NCBI GenBank assembly: GCA_019054805.1
Contig: JAHQIY010000021.1
Span: 1,066,501 to 1,130,500, forward strand
Direction of reading: 5' to 3'
Length of the DNA stretch: 64,000 nt
DNA from: Brachionus manjavacas
Taxonomy: Eukaryota; Rotifera; Eurotatoria; Ploima; Brachionidae
This document shows positions 1 to 9,262 of the stretch, piece after piece (positions within the stretch are counted from its first letter, which is position 1; each line of letters starts with the position of its first letter). The translations under genes were made by a program, and so were the position numbers. Under the pieces are notes generated by a model that was not told where the DNA came from, did not search any database, and was given only the letters and a program-made list of their open reading frames with translations.

Positions 1-2
1 TA

Positions 3-1256
3 TTAACGGGGGATATTGTAGAGGTTTATTTAGAAAATAACAATTGGGTTAAACCTGCAGATACCAACCAAGATGCCGATTTTTCTTTAATTTTTAAGCC
101 ATCTGATGTAATTTATGTTGAAGAAGTTAACGGAGTGTGGGAAATTAAGCAAGTGCCAGAAGTAAATGGAGCTATAATGGTTATGAATATACACACAGGC
201 GATGTACTGGCTATGCAGGGTGGGTATTCGTTTGTATTTAGCCAATTTAACCGTGCTACGCAAGCTTATAGGCAACCGGGGTCTGGCTTTAAACCTTTTG
301 TGTATTTATCTGCTTTAACTAAAGGGGCTTCGCCTGCAGATACTGTGTTAGATGCACCGTATATTTACGATAATGGTGATACGGTTTGGCGTCCTAAAAA
401 TGATAATAATTCTTACAGAGGGTATGTAACATTAAGGCTAGCTTTAGAGCGTAGCGTTAACCTTGCAACCATTAGAGTTACCGAAGCAATTGGTTTAGAT
501 GCAATTTCTAACATAACCAGCAAGTTAGGTTTGTACGATGAACCTTTAGATAATTTTAGCCAAGCTTTGGGGTCTAAAGAAACTACTTTGCAACGTATTA
601 TAACGGCTTATTCTATAATTGCCAATGGTGGTAAAAAAATTACTCCTAATTTAGTACAATTAGTGCAAGATAAAAAAGGTAATACTTTGTATTCTAGCGC
701 TAATACAGATTGCGTTAATTGTAATGCAGTGCAGTGGCAAAATCAACAACCAACCGAACTACCAGACAATAGACAGCAATTGTTAGATCCGCAAAACGCT
801 TATTTAATTAAAAATTTAATGAAAGGCGTGATAGACAGAGGCACAGGTAGGGCTTTAAGAATGGATAAATACGATATAGCAGGTAAAACCGGCACTACTA
901 ACGAAGTTAAAGATACTTGGTTTACCGCTTTTACTGCAGATATTGCGGTTTCGGTTTATTTTGGTTACGATACTCCACGGTCTTTAGGTAATCATTCTAG
1001 TAGTGTTTCTATTGCGGTGCCTATAGTTAAAAACTTTTTTATGCAAATTTTACAAAACTACAAACCACAACCTTTTAGAACCCCCAACGGTATTGAAATG
1101 CGTTGGGTAGATTATACCACGGGCGAGCCTTCGTTTAGTGGTGCAAAAGGCGCTATATTAGAAGCTTTTAAAGTTGGCGAACCTACTAAAACCAATGTGT
1201 TATCTAATATTAAAGAAGAAGATGAAAATTCTAGTAGCGTTAATGTAATTTATTAA
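3..1256 (+). CDS. mrcA: Penicillin-binding protein 1A, C-terminal part (runs off the left edge)
   Basis: This is the 3' part of a class A penicillin-binding protein, which polymerises and cross-links peptidoglycan on the outer face of the inner membrane. The reading frame is open to the window edge, so the glycosyltransferase domain lies outside. The visible part is the transpeptidase domain: the SxxK active-site motif sits in QPGSGFKPF, the SxN motif in RSVNLATIRV, and the KTG motif in AGKTGTTNEVKDTW. The sequence before the first in-frame ATG at 135 is also coding-like and continues the domain, so 135 is not the true start. prfB follows after 7 bases and is probably co-transcribed. PBP1A is the best family match; the window alone does not exclude a PBP1A-like paralogue. 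Confidence 0.93.
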   Translation, partial: LTGDIVEVYLENNNWVKPADTNQDADFSLIFKPSDVIYVEEVNGVWEIKQVPEVNGAIMVMNIHTGDVLAMQGGYSFVFSQFNRATQAYRQPGSGFKPFVYLSALTKGASPADTVLDAPYIYDNGDTVWRPKNDNNSYRGYVTLRLALERSVNLATIRVTEAIGLDAISNITSKLGLYDEPLDNFSQALGSKETTLQRIITAYSIIANGGKKITPNLVQLVQDKKGNTLYSSANTDCVNCNAVQWQNQQPTELPDNRQQLLDPQNAYLIKNLMKGVIDRGTGRALRMDKYDIAGKTGTTNEVKDTWFTAFTADIAVSVYFGYDTPRSLGNHSSSVSIAVPIVKNFFMQILQNYKPQPFRTPNGIEMRWVDYTTGEPSFSGAKGAILEAFKVGEPTKTNVLSNIKEEDENSSSVNVIY

Positions 1257-1263
1257 AACAACT

Positions 1264-2361
1264 ATGGAAGTAAATTATTTAGTTTTAAAAGAAGATATTG
1301 CTACTAAATTAAAGTTAATTTTAAAAGAACTGGCTTTAATTAACAGTAAACTTAACCTTGCAAAATTACAACAAAACACCGCAAACATGCAAGCAGATTT
1401 AAATAAAGATAATGCTTGGCAACAAAATAATTTTTTAGATTTACAAAAAAATTATAAATATAACAGCACCATAATTAGTACATATGCTAACTTACTAGCA
1501 GAGGCCAACTACTTAAAAGAACTACTAGAAATTTTAGCAGATAACGAAATTAATTTAGAAACTAAAAATGCAGTAGATAAACTACACAGCAAAACTTTAG
1601 ATTTTAAAATTACTAGCTTTTTTAATAATAACGATAAAAACGATTGTTACCTAGAGATTTTATGTGGTAGTGGCGGGTTAGATGCCCAAGACTTTACTAA
1701 TATGTTGCTAAATATGTATGTAAAATATTGCGGTAAAAATAATTTTAAATGCACTTTAATAGATGCCAGCTATACCGACAGCGGTATAAAAAACGCTACC
1801 TTAGAAGTGCAAGGCATAAACGCCTATGGTTTTTTAAAAAACGAACAAGGGGTGCATAGGTTAATTAGGTTATCGCCTTTTAATGCAGATGGCAAACGCC
1901 AAACCAGTTTTGCCGCCGTTAATGTATATGCTAAAACCACAGTTGCCAGCCAAGTTACTTTAAAACCAGAAGATATTAAAATAGATACCTTTAGGGCAAA
2001 AGGCGCAGGCGGGCAACACGTTAACACTACAGAAAGTGCCGTGCGTATTACTTATTTACCTTTAGGCTTGGCAGTGGCGGTGCAAAATCATAGATCGCAA
2101 CATCAAAATAAAGCACTAGCTTTAGAACTACTGCAGGCTAAAATAAATAACTATTATAAACAACAACAAAAAAATACTAACGCTAATAACTATAGCAATA
2201 AAGTGGATATTGATTTTGGCAATCAAATTCGTTCTTATATTTTGCATCCTTATTTAATGGTTAAAGATCATCGTATTGGTTTTTCTGCTAGCAATGTAAA
2301 TAATATTTTGCAAGGCGACTTAAGTAATTTAATTATGTTGCTATTAAGTAATAATAATTAA
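1264..2361 (+). CDS. prfB: Peptide chain release factor 2
   Basis: RF2 reads UAA and UGA stops and triggers peptide release on the ribosome. The protein has 365 residues, the usual RF2 length. The SPF codon-recognition motif is present (RLSPFNADGKRQ), which separates it from RF1 (PxT), and the catalytic GGQ is in GAGGQHVNTTESAVRIT. The N-terminal helical domain is continuous from the ATG: there is no in-frame UGA with a slippery site, so the autoregulatory +1 frameshift of many prfB genes appears absent here. It follows mrcA by 7 bases. This matters for the window because UGA is almost never used as a stop (see findings). Confidence 0.95.
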   Translation: MEVNYLVLKEDIATKLKLILKELALINSKLNLAKLQQNTANMQADLNKDNAWQQNNFLDLQKNYKYNSTIISTYANLLAEANYLKELLEILADNEINLETKNAVDKLHSKTLDFKITSFFNNNDKNDCYLEILCGSGGLDAQDFTNMLLNMYVKYCGKNNFKCTLIDASYTDSGIKNATLEVQGINAYGFLKNEQGVHRLIRLSPFNADGKRQTSFAAVNVYAKTTVASQVTLKPEDIKIDTFRAKGAGGQHVNTTESAVRITYLPLGLAVAVQNHRSQHQNKALALELLQAKINNYYKQQQKNTNANNYSNKVDIDFGNQIRSYILHPYLMVKDHRIGFSASNVNNILQGDLSNLIMLLLSNNN

Positions 2362-2427
2362 ATAAATTTGTTGTATACTTATTGTATACTTTAATAATAT
2401 TGCTTATACAAAATAACGTTACACCGC

Positions 2428-5400
2428 ATGATAATAAAAAATACTTTTAAATTAATAGCAAAAACCATTAACAAACTGTTAATTTGGTTGGTTTCGCTTT
2501 TAATTGTATTGTTGTTTGTTATGTTGTTTGAAATTCCTATTCCGTTTGTAGGTGGCTTGGTTTCTAACGCTTTGGTAAAGCAGTATCCTACTTATTTTAC
2601 TAATAATAAAAACATAACCATTAACAGCATTGCATTAGGTTGGAACAACGATATTAATTCGCCTTTAATTTTAGTTAAAGATTTAGTTTATACTAACAAT
2701 GGTAATTCGGTAGTTATACAAAAAGTGGGCTTTGGTTTTTCTTTAAAACAAATGGTTTTAAACCAAAAATTAGAGCTAAATAACTTATATTTATATGGTT
2801 TTGATTTAAATTTTAACAACTGGCAAAAATTACAAGCTAGCAATAATAGTAGCAACAGCAATAATAGTAATATTATAAAAACTTTGCAAAATGCTCCGTA
2901 TAAAGTTATAAACGATATGCTAAATAACAATATGGCGTTAAAAAATATTAAAAAAATTAATATTAAAAACTTTAACGCTACTTTTAATTACAATAACTTG
3001 GATATTAACTTTAATATAGATAACACCTTGTTTGTGGCAGATGCTAACAAATATTCTGTTAATGTAGAAACACTGGTTAACGTTAACAATAATACCGTTA
3101 TTAAAAGTTTAAAAACTAATATAGATGTGTTTAATAACAACAAGGTGGTTTCTGGTATTAATTTTACCAACTGGAACCTGCTAAGTTTTGTAGAATTTAT
3201 AAAAAGCGTGCAAAAAAATAATAATTTGTTTAAAAACTTACAATTTACCGATTCGTTTGTTAATGGTGTTGCTAATATAGAATATTTAAAAGAAATTAAA
3301 AATATAAATGGCAACTTACAATCTGGCGATATTAACTTGTTGTTAGGCAATGTTAATAAAGATATACAAATAAAATCTAGTAAATTAAATTACGCTTTTA
3401 GTAAAAAAGATAATACCATTACTATTAATAATTTAAACATAGACTTTAATAAATTTATAATAAATAACAAAGTACTACAACAACCCATTAATGTGTATAG
3501 TGTGCAATATAACGCCAAGTATAATTTAAAAAATAATAGCTTTAAATCTAATGCGGTTTTAGATATTAGTAATTTAAAATCTAAACTAACTATTAACGCT
3601 AATGGTAATTATAATAACAATATAACTACACTTAATTTAAATAGTAATATAAGCGAAATTTCTTACAATACTTTAATTTTAAACTGGCCTACCAATTTAA
3701 GCGTAGTAAAAAACTGGCTACAAAATAATGTTATTAAAACCAATATTAATAATGTTAAGTTTAATATAGATGCTTCTATAAATAATTCTAAATTTAATAT
3801 TACTAATAGCCTTATTAAAGCTAATTTTACTAATACCGAGCTATTTTATGTAAACGGATTACCCAAAGCCGTGGCTAAAAACGTTAACTTAACCTACAAC
3901 GGCAATACTAACGAAGTAGACCTTGATATTAAAAACGCATTTACAGGTAAATTAAATGTAGACTTTGGTAAAGTAAAATTTGTAAATTTAAATACTTTAA
4001 ATAATAACTATAATTTAGGTATTGTGGTAGATTTAAACGCCAAAGGCTTAGTGCAAGATGCTGTGGAATTTATAGACTATAGCCCGCTTAATTTAGCCAC
4101 TAAAAGCAACATTAAACCAACCGATTTTAACGGTACTTTTAATGGCGATGTGTTTTTTGTTTATAATACTAAACAAAACGCTTTAGATAGTTTGGTGGTA
4201 AATACTAATTTGTATAATTCTACTTATAAAAACCTATTGTTTAACCGCAATGTGCAAGATATTAACGGCAATTTGTATGTTAATTTAGATAAAATTGAAA
4301 TTAATGGCTCGGCTAAATACTTAACATCTACGGGTAATTTTAAATTTAATGCAAACTTTAATAATTCTGCAACTAATTATACCGTTAATGCAAATTTTAA
4401 TACCATTAACAAGCAAGATATTACCCAACTTAATATTATACCCAGCTTAATTGTAAATAATATTAGTAACTTTAACAACACCAGCTTTACTTACACTAGC
4501 TATAAACAGGCAGATGATGTGTTAGATTTTTCTACCGATTTAACTAATTCTACTGTAGATTTACTGTATTTAGGTTATGTAAAGCCCAATACTCAGCAAT
4601 TAGTGGCTAAAGGTAGTTTGGTTTTTGCTAAAAATAATAAAAATCTGTTTTTAGATAATTTAGAACTAAAAGGCGACGGTATAGATATTTTAGCGGATGT
4701 TTTAATTAAAGAAAACAACAACATTGTTGCAAGTATAGATAACGTTTTTATTAACAAGCATTCTAACTTTAAAGGCAATGTAGCTTTTATAGACGATGCT
4801 TTGTTGGTTAACCTAGCAGGTACGCAGGCCAATGCTTCTTACATTTTTAATAATATTATTTATAAAGATGTAGCTTTAGCAGAACCCCAAGAAAATAACA
4901 ACAATAATAGTGTAAATAGCGTTAGTACAAACCCTGCAGGTGTAAATTCTGTAAGTGTAGATTCTGTAAATACGCCTACAGCAACCAACAGCAATAATAC
5001 AGAAAGCAATAGCATTAATACATATAAAATAAATTTAAATTTAAATACTTTAAATATTAATAATAATGCTATTAATAATTTACAACTAAATTTAAATCTA
5101 GATAACAATAAAATAAAAGAACTAGACTTTATAGGTTATTTTAACAATAAAAAACAATCTGTAGCCAATTTTAACCCAACTACCAACAAACTATTGTTTG
5201 ATATTTACAACGCTGGTTACATGCTAAAAACCTTAAACTTATATAAAGGTATAGAAAATGGCGAACTACGGGGCAATATTAATGTAAACCAAACCAATAA
5301 TTTATATTTAGATGGCCAAATTTTAGTGCACGATTTTACCTCTGGCGTAACTTTTGCTAATGCATCTATTAAATTTAACGGCAGTAAAAAATTATTAAAT

Positions 5401-5661
5401 ATTTACGAAGTTATTTTAGATGGCAACGTTATGGGCGGGCAACTAAAAGGTAATGTTAAAGATTATAAACAGTTATACTTAATTGGCGATTTAACCCTTA
5501 TACCTTCTACCTTTAAAGCACTAACAAACATACCGGTATTTAAGCAGTTGCGTACAGTTTTAGGTTTAAATAGTTTAGCAGGGTTGGCTAAAATAAAAAT
5601 TACCGTAAGTGGCAAATTTGGTAATTTAAAATATAATTTATTTACAGACCAAGGTAATTAG
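2428..5661 (+). CDS. Large AsmA/YhdP-like inner-membrane protein
   Basis: A 1077-residue protein with one hydrophobic N-terminal segment (about residues 12-37) followed by a very Asn-rich, beta-strand-like periplasmic body. The C-terminal ~150 residues (DGQILVHDFTSGV to FKQLRTVLGLNSLAGLAKI) resemble the C-terminus of AsmA-like/DUF3971 proteins, the group that includes YhdP and TamB and is thought to move phospholipid between inner and outer membrane. A Ser/Asn/Thr-rich low-complexity linker lies near residues 820-860. No enzymatic motif is visible. It stands between prfB and the BolA-Grx gene, about 70 bases from each. Family assignment rests on topology and C-terminal pattern; the exact subfamily is uncertain. 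Confidence 0.7.
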   Translation: MIIKNTFKLIAKTINKLLIWLVSLLIVLLFVMLFEIPIPFVGGLVSNALVKQYPTYFTNNKNITINSIALGWNNDINSPLILVKDLVYTNNGNSVVIQKVGFGFSLKQMVLNQKLELNNLYLYGFDLNFNNWQKLQASNNSSNSNNSNIIKTLQNAPYKVINDMLNNNMALKNIKKINIKNFNATFNYNNLDINFNIDNTLFVADANKYSVNVETLVNVNNNTVIKSLKTNIDVFNNNKVVSGINFTNWNLLSFVEFIKSVQKNNNLFKNLQFTDSFVNGVANIEYLKEIKNINGNLQSGDINLLLGNVNKDIQIKSSKLNYAFSKKDNTITINNLNIDFNKFIINNKVLQQPINVYSVQYNAKYNLKNNSFKSNAVLDISNLKSKLTINANGNYNNNITTLNLNSNISEISYNTLILNWPTNLSVVKNWLQNNVIKTNINNVKFNIDASINNSKFNITNSLIKANFTNTELFYVNGLPKAVAKNVNLTYNGNTNEVDLDIKNAFTGKLNVDFGKVKFVNLNTLNNNYNLGIVVDLNAKGLVQDAVEFIDYSPLNLATKSNIKPTDFNGTFNGDVFFVYNTKQNALDSLVVNTNLYNSTYKNLLFNRNVQDINGNLYVNLDKIEINGSAKYLTSTGNFKFNANFNNSATNYTVNANFNTINKQDITQLNIIPSLIVNNISNFNNTSFTYTSYKQADDVLDFSTDLTNSTVDLLYLGYVKPNTQQLVAKGSLVFAKNNKNLFLDNLELKGDGIDILADVLIKENNNIVASIDNVFINKHSNFKGNVAFIDDALLVNLAGTQANASYIFNNIIYKDVALAEPQENNNNNSVNSVSTNPAGVNSVSVDSVNTPTATNSNNTESNSINTYKINLNLNTLNINNNAINNLQLNLNLDNNKIKELDFIGYFNNKKQSVANFNPTTNKLLFDIYNAGYMLKTLNLYKGIENGELRGNINVNQTNNLYLDGQILVHDFTSGVTFANASIKFNGSKKLLNIYEVILDGNVMGGQLKGNVKDYKQLYLIGDLTLIPSTFKALTNIPVFKQLRTVLGLNSLAGLAKIKITVSGKFGNLKYNLFTDQGN

Positions 5662-5735
5662 TTTATAATTGCTTATAATAGTGCTATAGTAGGCATTAAG
5701 TAACTTACAATTACAAATAATAAAGGATAATTAAA

Positions 5736-6404
5736 ATGACCGTTAATATATTAGAATTAGAGCAACTAATTATTAAAGCTTTTCCTAATAGCAACCAAGT
5801 TAAAGTTATAGATACAGTTGGCGATGGCAACCATTTAGAAGCCACAATTGTTTCTAGCGATTTTGAAAATAAAAGTTCGGTAGAGCGTCATAAAATGGTT
5901 TACGATGCTTTAGGTAGAATTGTTGGCAGAGAAATTCATGCATTATCTTTAATAGTTAAAACTCCACAAGAAAACGGCAATACACAACAACCAAGCACGG
6001 CTCCGTTACATAAGCCAAGCACTACTGATGATCATTCGTTTGCTAATAACACCCCAAGCAATATTAACCCAAGCAACTCTATTTTAACTAAAATAGACCA
6101 AGCCGTAAAAAATAACAATGTAGTATTATTTATGAAAGGCGATAAAGAAATGCCTATGTGCGGATTTTCTGGCTTAGCGGTGCAGGTTTTAGATTTACTA
6201 GGCGTAGATTTTGAAGGTGTTAATGTATTGTCTTCGGAAGAACTAAGAGAAGGAATTAAAGAATATTCTAACTGGCCAACTATTCCGCAATTATATATTA
6301 AAGGTAAGTTTATTGGCGGGGCAGATATTATTAGAGAAATGTACGGCAACGGACAACTAGCAAACGCTTTTACGCAAGCCGGTATTACAGTAACCACTAA
6401 TTAA
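5736..6404 (+). CDS. BolA-monothiol glutaredoxin (Grx4-type) fusion
   Basis: A 222-residue two-domain protein. Residues 1-76 are a BolA domain with the signature ERHKMVYDALGRIVGREIHALS (broken here only by the motif's natural variation; conserved His at 52 and 68). Residues 79-113 are a polar Ser/Pro/Asn linker. Residues 114-222 are a monothiol glutaredoxin with the CGFS active site at 142-145 and the NWPTIPQLYI and GGADI glutathione-binding motifs. BolA and CGFS glutaredoxins are established partners that share a [2Fe-2S] cluster between the Grx Cys, glutathione and a BolA His; here they are one chain. An AAAGGA ribosome site precedes the ATG. The isc operon lies 4 kb away. Usually these are two adjacent genes in Rickettsiales. 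Confidence 0.93.
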   Translation: MTVNILELEQLIIKAFPNSNQVKVIDTVGDGNHLEATIVSSDFENKSSVERHKMVYDALGRIVGREIHALSLIVKTPQENGNTQQPSTAPLHKPSTTDDHSFANNTPSNINPSNSILTKIDQAVKNNNVVLFMKGDKEMPMCGFSGLAVQVLDLLGVDFEGVNVLSSEELREGIKEYSNWPTIPQLYIKGKFIGGADIIREMYGNGQLANAFTQAGITVTTN

Positions 6405-6414
6405 AAAAACTTAA

Positions 6415-7023
6415 ATGTTAAAATACAATATTGTACACAACGGTAATAGTAGCAATGTTTTAATTTGCTTGCATGGTTTTGGGTCTTGCTATACAGACCT
6501 AAAACCGTTGCCGTTTAATTTACCTAACACCGCAATTGTATACGTTAACGCCCCAATTGCTTTGCCAGATACCTACAATGGTTTTGCTTGGTTTAATTTG
6601 TTTTATAATAAAAACAATGTGCTAGACTTTAACCTAGCAGATATTAACCACGCCAACACTTTGTTAACTAATTTTATAAATTACATTGTTAGCACTTATA
6701 AGGTTGCACATGGTAATATTAGTTTGTTTGGTTTTTCGCAAGGGGGTATGCTAGCTTTATACAACGCCATGTATAGCCAACACACTTATAAAGCCGTGGT
6801 TAGCCACAGCGGTTTTTTTGTACTGCACGGCAATATTGTTAATAAAAATCAAAAAATAATGCTACTACACGGCATGCAAGATCCCATAGTGCCGTTTTTT
6901 TTAGCACAACAAACCGTAGATATTTTAAACACCAACAACATTAAACCAACCATTTATTTTAGTAATTTTGAACACACAATTACAGCAGAAAGCTTACAAA
7001 AAGCCAATACGTTTTTACAATAA
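6415..7023 (+). CDS. Alpha/beta-hydrolase of the phospholipase/carboxylesterase family
   Basis: A 202-residue serine hydrolase of the YpfH/acyl-protein thioesterase type (Abhydrolase_2). The oxyanion-hole region LICLHGFGS is near residue 17-25, the nucleophile elbow is GFSQGG (about residues 102-107), the acid is in HGMQDPIVPF and the catalytic His is in NFEHTI. It begins 11 bases after the BolA-Grx gene, so the two are likely co-transcribed. There is no signal peptide, so it acts in the cytoplasm. Substrate is unknown; small acyl esters or acylated proteins are typical for the family. Confidence 0.85.
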   Translation: MLKYNIVHNGNSSNVLICLHGFGSCYTDLKPLPFNLPNTAIVYVNAPIALPDTYNGFAWFNLFYNKNNVLDFNLADINHANTLLTNFINYIVSTYKVAHGNISLFGFSQGGMLALYNAMYSQHTYKAVVSHSGFFVLHGNIVNKNQKIMLLHGMQDPIVPFFLAQQTVDILNTNNIKPTIYFSNFEHTITAESLQKANTFLQ

Positions 7024-7060
7024 CAACTAGTATATTATTTTGCTTATAAATGTAATTATA

Positions 7061-7090
7061 AAAAAAGCTTGTAGTTTTACGTACAAGCTT
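7061..7090 (-). terminator. Intrinsic terminator of the outer-membrane protein gene
   Basis: A 9-bp perfect stem (AAGCTTGTA at 7065-7073 with TACAAGCTT at 7082-7090) is followed on the minus strand by a run of Ts (A-run at 7061-7066 on +). It lies between two convergent genes and faces the minus-strand gene. Confidence 0.75.
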
Positions 7091-7124
7091 TAAAAAGAAA
7101 TATAAAAAGGAGTTTTTACAAATT

Positions 7125-7937
7125 TTAAAATCTAAACCCATAACTTAGTTTAAGATTAGATGTATTGTAACTGTTAAATTCGTTAAACATAACTTCTTTG
7201 TTTTTTAGGCTATAAGTGTAATTAAAGCCAACGTAGTGTTTTGCATTAATATTGTAAGTAAAGCCTGTTACTATGTTAAATAAATAAGCTATGTACGCAT
7301 TATCTGGTAGTTCTACTTTAGCATTAGTATTGGTATTGCCATATACTGGGTTTATAATTTCTAAACCTAAACCTAAACCAAAATACGGATTAAAATTAGC
7401 TAAAATAGTATTAAGCGTGTTATTACTTATTGGCATATATTTATTTACTAAAGCGTGTGCGTTAACTCTGTAGTAATTATTTATTGCAATATCGTAATTG
7501 TATGTGGTTAAGTAGGTAGAAGATTTACCTTGAGTTTCTGTAGAAGTTAAATTAGTTTTAGACATATTGTATTTAAACCAGCTATAGTTAAAGCTTAGTT
7601 CGTTAAATACATTTTTAAACGATTCTTTTGCATAAGATAAACCAAACAACCAACCATTGTTTTTGTTTAAATCTATTTTTTTGCCAAAGTAGTAATCTTG
7701 CAAAGCAGAAGACATATTGCCAACGTAAGATTGCCCAACATAAAAAGCCATAGTGTTACCATAGCTGTACTGCGTTTTTACTTGTTCTGTTGGTTGTGGG
7801 GCGTTAGCAGTTTGCGTGTTGGTTGCGGTTGGTGTATTTTCTACTTCGGTGTTTTCATTAACATTAGCATTGGCTATATTAAGCATTAAAATTGCACTTA
7901 AAGTAACCAATGGAATAATTTTTAGTTGTATTTTCAT
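7125..7937 (-). CDS. Outer-membrane beta-barrel surface protein
   Basis: A 270-residue protein with a cleavable signal peptide (MKIQLKIIPLVTLSAILML, cleavage near ANA at residue 25), a Thr/Asn/Pro-rich mature N-terminus, and alternating beta strands rich in Tyr and Asn. It ends in ...LKLSYGFRF, the aromatic C-terminal signature of Bam-inserted barrels. It resembles the small 8-10-stranded surface antigens (OMP/Msp4-like) common in alphaproteobacteria and Rickettsiales. It has its own terminator and is followed upstream by tyrS, in the same direction. Specific function is unknown. Confidence 0.75.
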   Translation of the reverse strand: MKIQLKIIPLVTLSAILMLNIANANVNENTEVENTPTATNTQTANAPQPTEQVKTQYSYGNTMAFYVGQSYVGNMSSALQDYYFGKKIDLNKNNGWLFGLSYAKESFKNVFNELSFNYSWFKYNMSKTNLTSTETQGKSSTYLTTYNYDIAINNYYRVNAHALVNKYMPISNNTLNTILANFNPYFGLGLGLEIINPVYGNTNTNAKVELPDNAYIAYLFNIVTGFTYNINAKHYVGFNYTYSLKNKEVMFNEFNSYNTSNLKLSYGFRF

Positions 7938-7987
7938 TTCTATATTAAATTAATTTAAATATTTATTTTATTATAAACTGTTAAATG

Positions 7988-9232
7988 TTAATTTATCTTT
8001 AACAATACGTGCTTTTTTTTGCCAACAGAAACTTTAATTATATTATTAGCAATATCTGTAGGGGTTAAAACATGTAAATGGTTATTAATAGTAACATCGT
8101 TTATTTTTACGCCGTTGCTGGCTATTAGCTTTTTAGCCTCGCTATTGCTGGCACATAAATTATTATTAACCAAAACGGGTAAAATAGCCAAACCATTTTG
8201 TAAATTTTGCATAGATACATTTATGCTTGGTAGGTTTTTGTCTAATACTTTGTTTTCAAAAGTATTAGTGGCTATGGTGTTACACTGGTTGGCTTGGTTA
8301 ATACCGTGGCATAGCTTTACAATTTCAAAGGCTAATATTTTTTTAGCTTCGTTTATTTCTTTGCCTTGCAAGGTGGCTAGTTTGTTAATTTCTGCTATTG
8401 GTAGCAGGGTTAACATTTTTAAGTATTTTATAACAACCGAATCTTCGGTGTTTCTAAAATACTGATACAAATCCCACGAACTAAGCATATCTTGGTTAAG
8501 CCACAAGGCTCCGCTTGCGGTTTTACCCATTTTAGAACCATCTGCTTTGGTTAATAAGGGCGTGGTAATAGCAAAAGCTTCTTTACCACTGGTTTTTCTA
8601 ATTAACTCTACACCATTAATAATGTTGCCCCATTGGTCAGATCCACCCATTTGTATAGATACATTATGATTTTTATTTAAATATAAAAAATCTACCGCTT
8701 GTAGTAGTAAGTAGTTAAATTCTAAAAACGTAAGGGGTTGCTCTCTAGATAATCGGTTAGCAACGCTTTCAAAACTAAGCATACGGTTAATGGTAAAATG
8801 GGTGCCGTAGTCTCGTAAAAAATTTAGGTAGTTAAATTCGGTTAACCAGTTGGCGTTAGAAAGCATAATAGCCTTGCTGGTATTGGTAAAATCTATAAAA
8901 TTACTTAAAGTATTTTTAATACCTTGCATATTGTTAGCAATATCTTGCTTGCTAAGCATAGCGCGCGATGCATCTTTACCGCTGGGGTCTCCTATTAATG
9001 TGGTGCCTTCGCCCATTAAAACTACAACTTTATTACCAGTTTGCTGAAAATATTTTAACAATAATATTTGAATTAAACTACCAACATGTAACGAAGGTGC
9101 CGTGCAATCAAACCCAATATATGCGGTTTGTGGGGTTTGCAGGTGGTTATCTAGCCCTTGTGGGTTAGATACTTGGTATAGTAGTTCGCGTTCTTGTAAA
9201 ATATTTAAAAATTCTGATTTAAATTTTTCCAT
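7988..9232 (-). CDS. tyrS: Tyrosyl-tRNA synthetase
   Basis: A 414-residue class I aminoacyl-tRNA synthetase of usual bacterial length. The HIGH-equivalent is LHVG at residues 48-51, the tyrosine-pocket motif is QMGGSDQWGN (about 194-203), and the KMSKS-equivalent is SKMGKT at 233-238. The C-terminal ~65 residues form an S4-type RNA-binding domain. The ATG is preceded by AGGAGA at a good distance on the minus strand. It lies 30 bases downstream of an alpha/beta hydrolase and may share its transcript. Confidence 0.96.
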   Translation of the reverse strand: MEKFKSEFLNILQERELLYQVSNPQGLDNHLQTPQTAYIGFDCTAPSLHVGSLIQILLLKYFQQTGNKVVVLMGEGTTLIGDPSGKDASRAMLSKQDIANNMQGIKNTLSNFIDFTNTSKAIMLSNANWLTEFNYLNFLRDYGTHFTINRMLSFESVANRLSREQPLTFLEFNYLLLQAVDFLYLNKNHNVSIQMGGSDQWGNIINGVELIRKTSGKEAFAITTPLLTKADGSKMGKTASGALWLNQDMLSSWDLYQYFRNTEDSVVIKYLKMLTLLPIAEINKLATLQGKEINEAKKILAFEIVKLCHGINQANQCNTIATNTFENKVLDKNLPSINVSMQNLQNGLAILPVLVNNNLCASNSEAKKLIASNGVKINDVTINNHLHVLTPTDIANNIIKVSVGKKKHVLLKIN

Positions 9233-9262
9233 AGCTGTATTGTCTCCTAAAAAAATACAATT

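Noticed and set aside
4860-5108. Hydrophobic minus-strand ORF inside the AsmA-like gene
   Set aside because: It is the complement of an Asn/Ser-rich low-complexity stretch, which reads as Leu/Val-rich on the other strand; several similar shadows occur in this gene.
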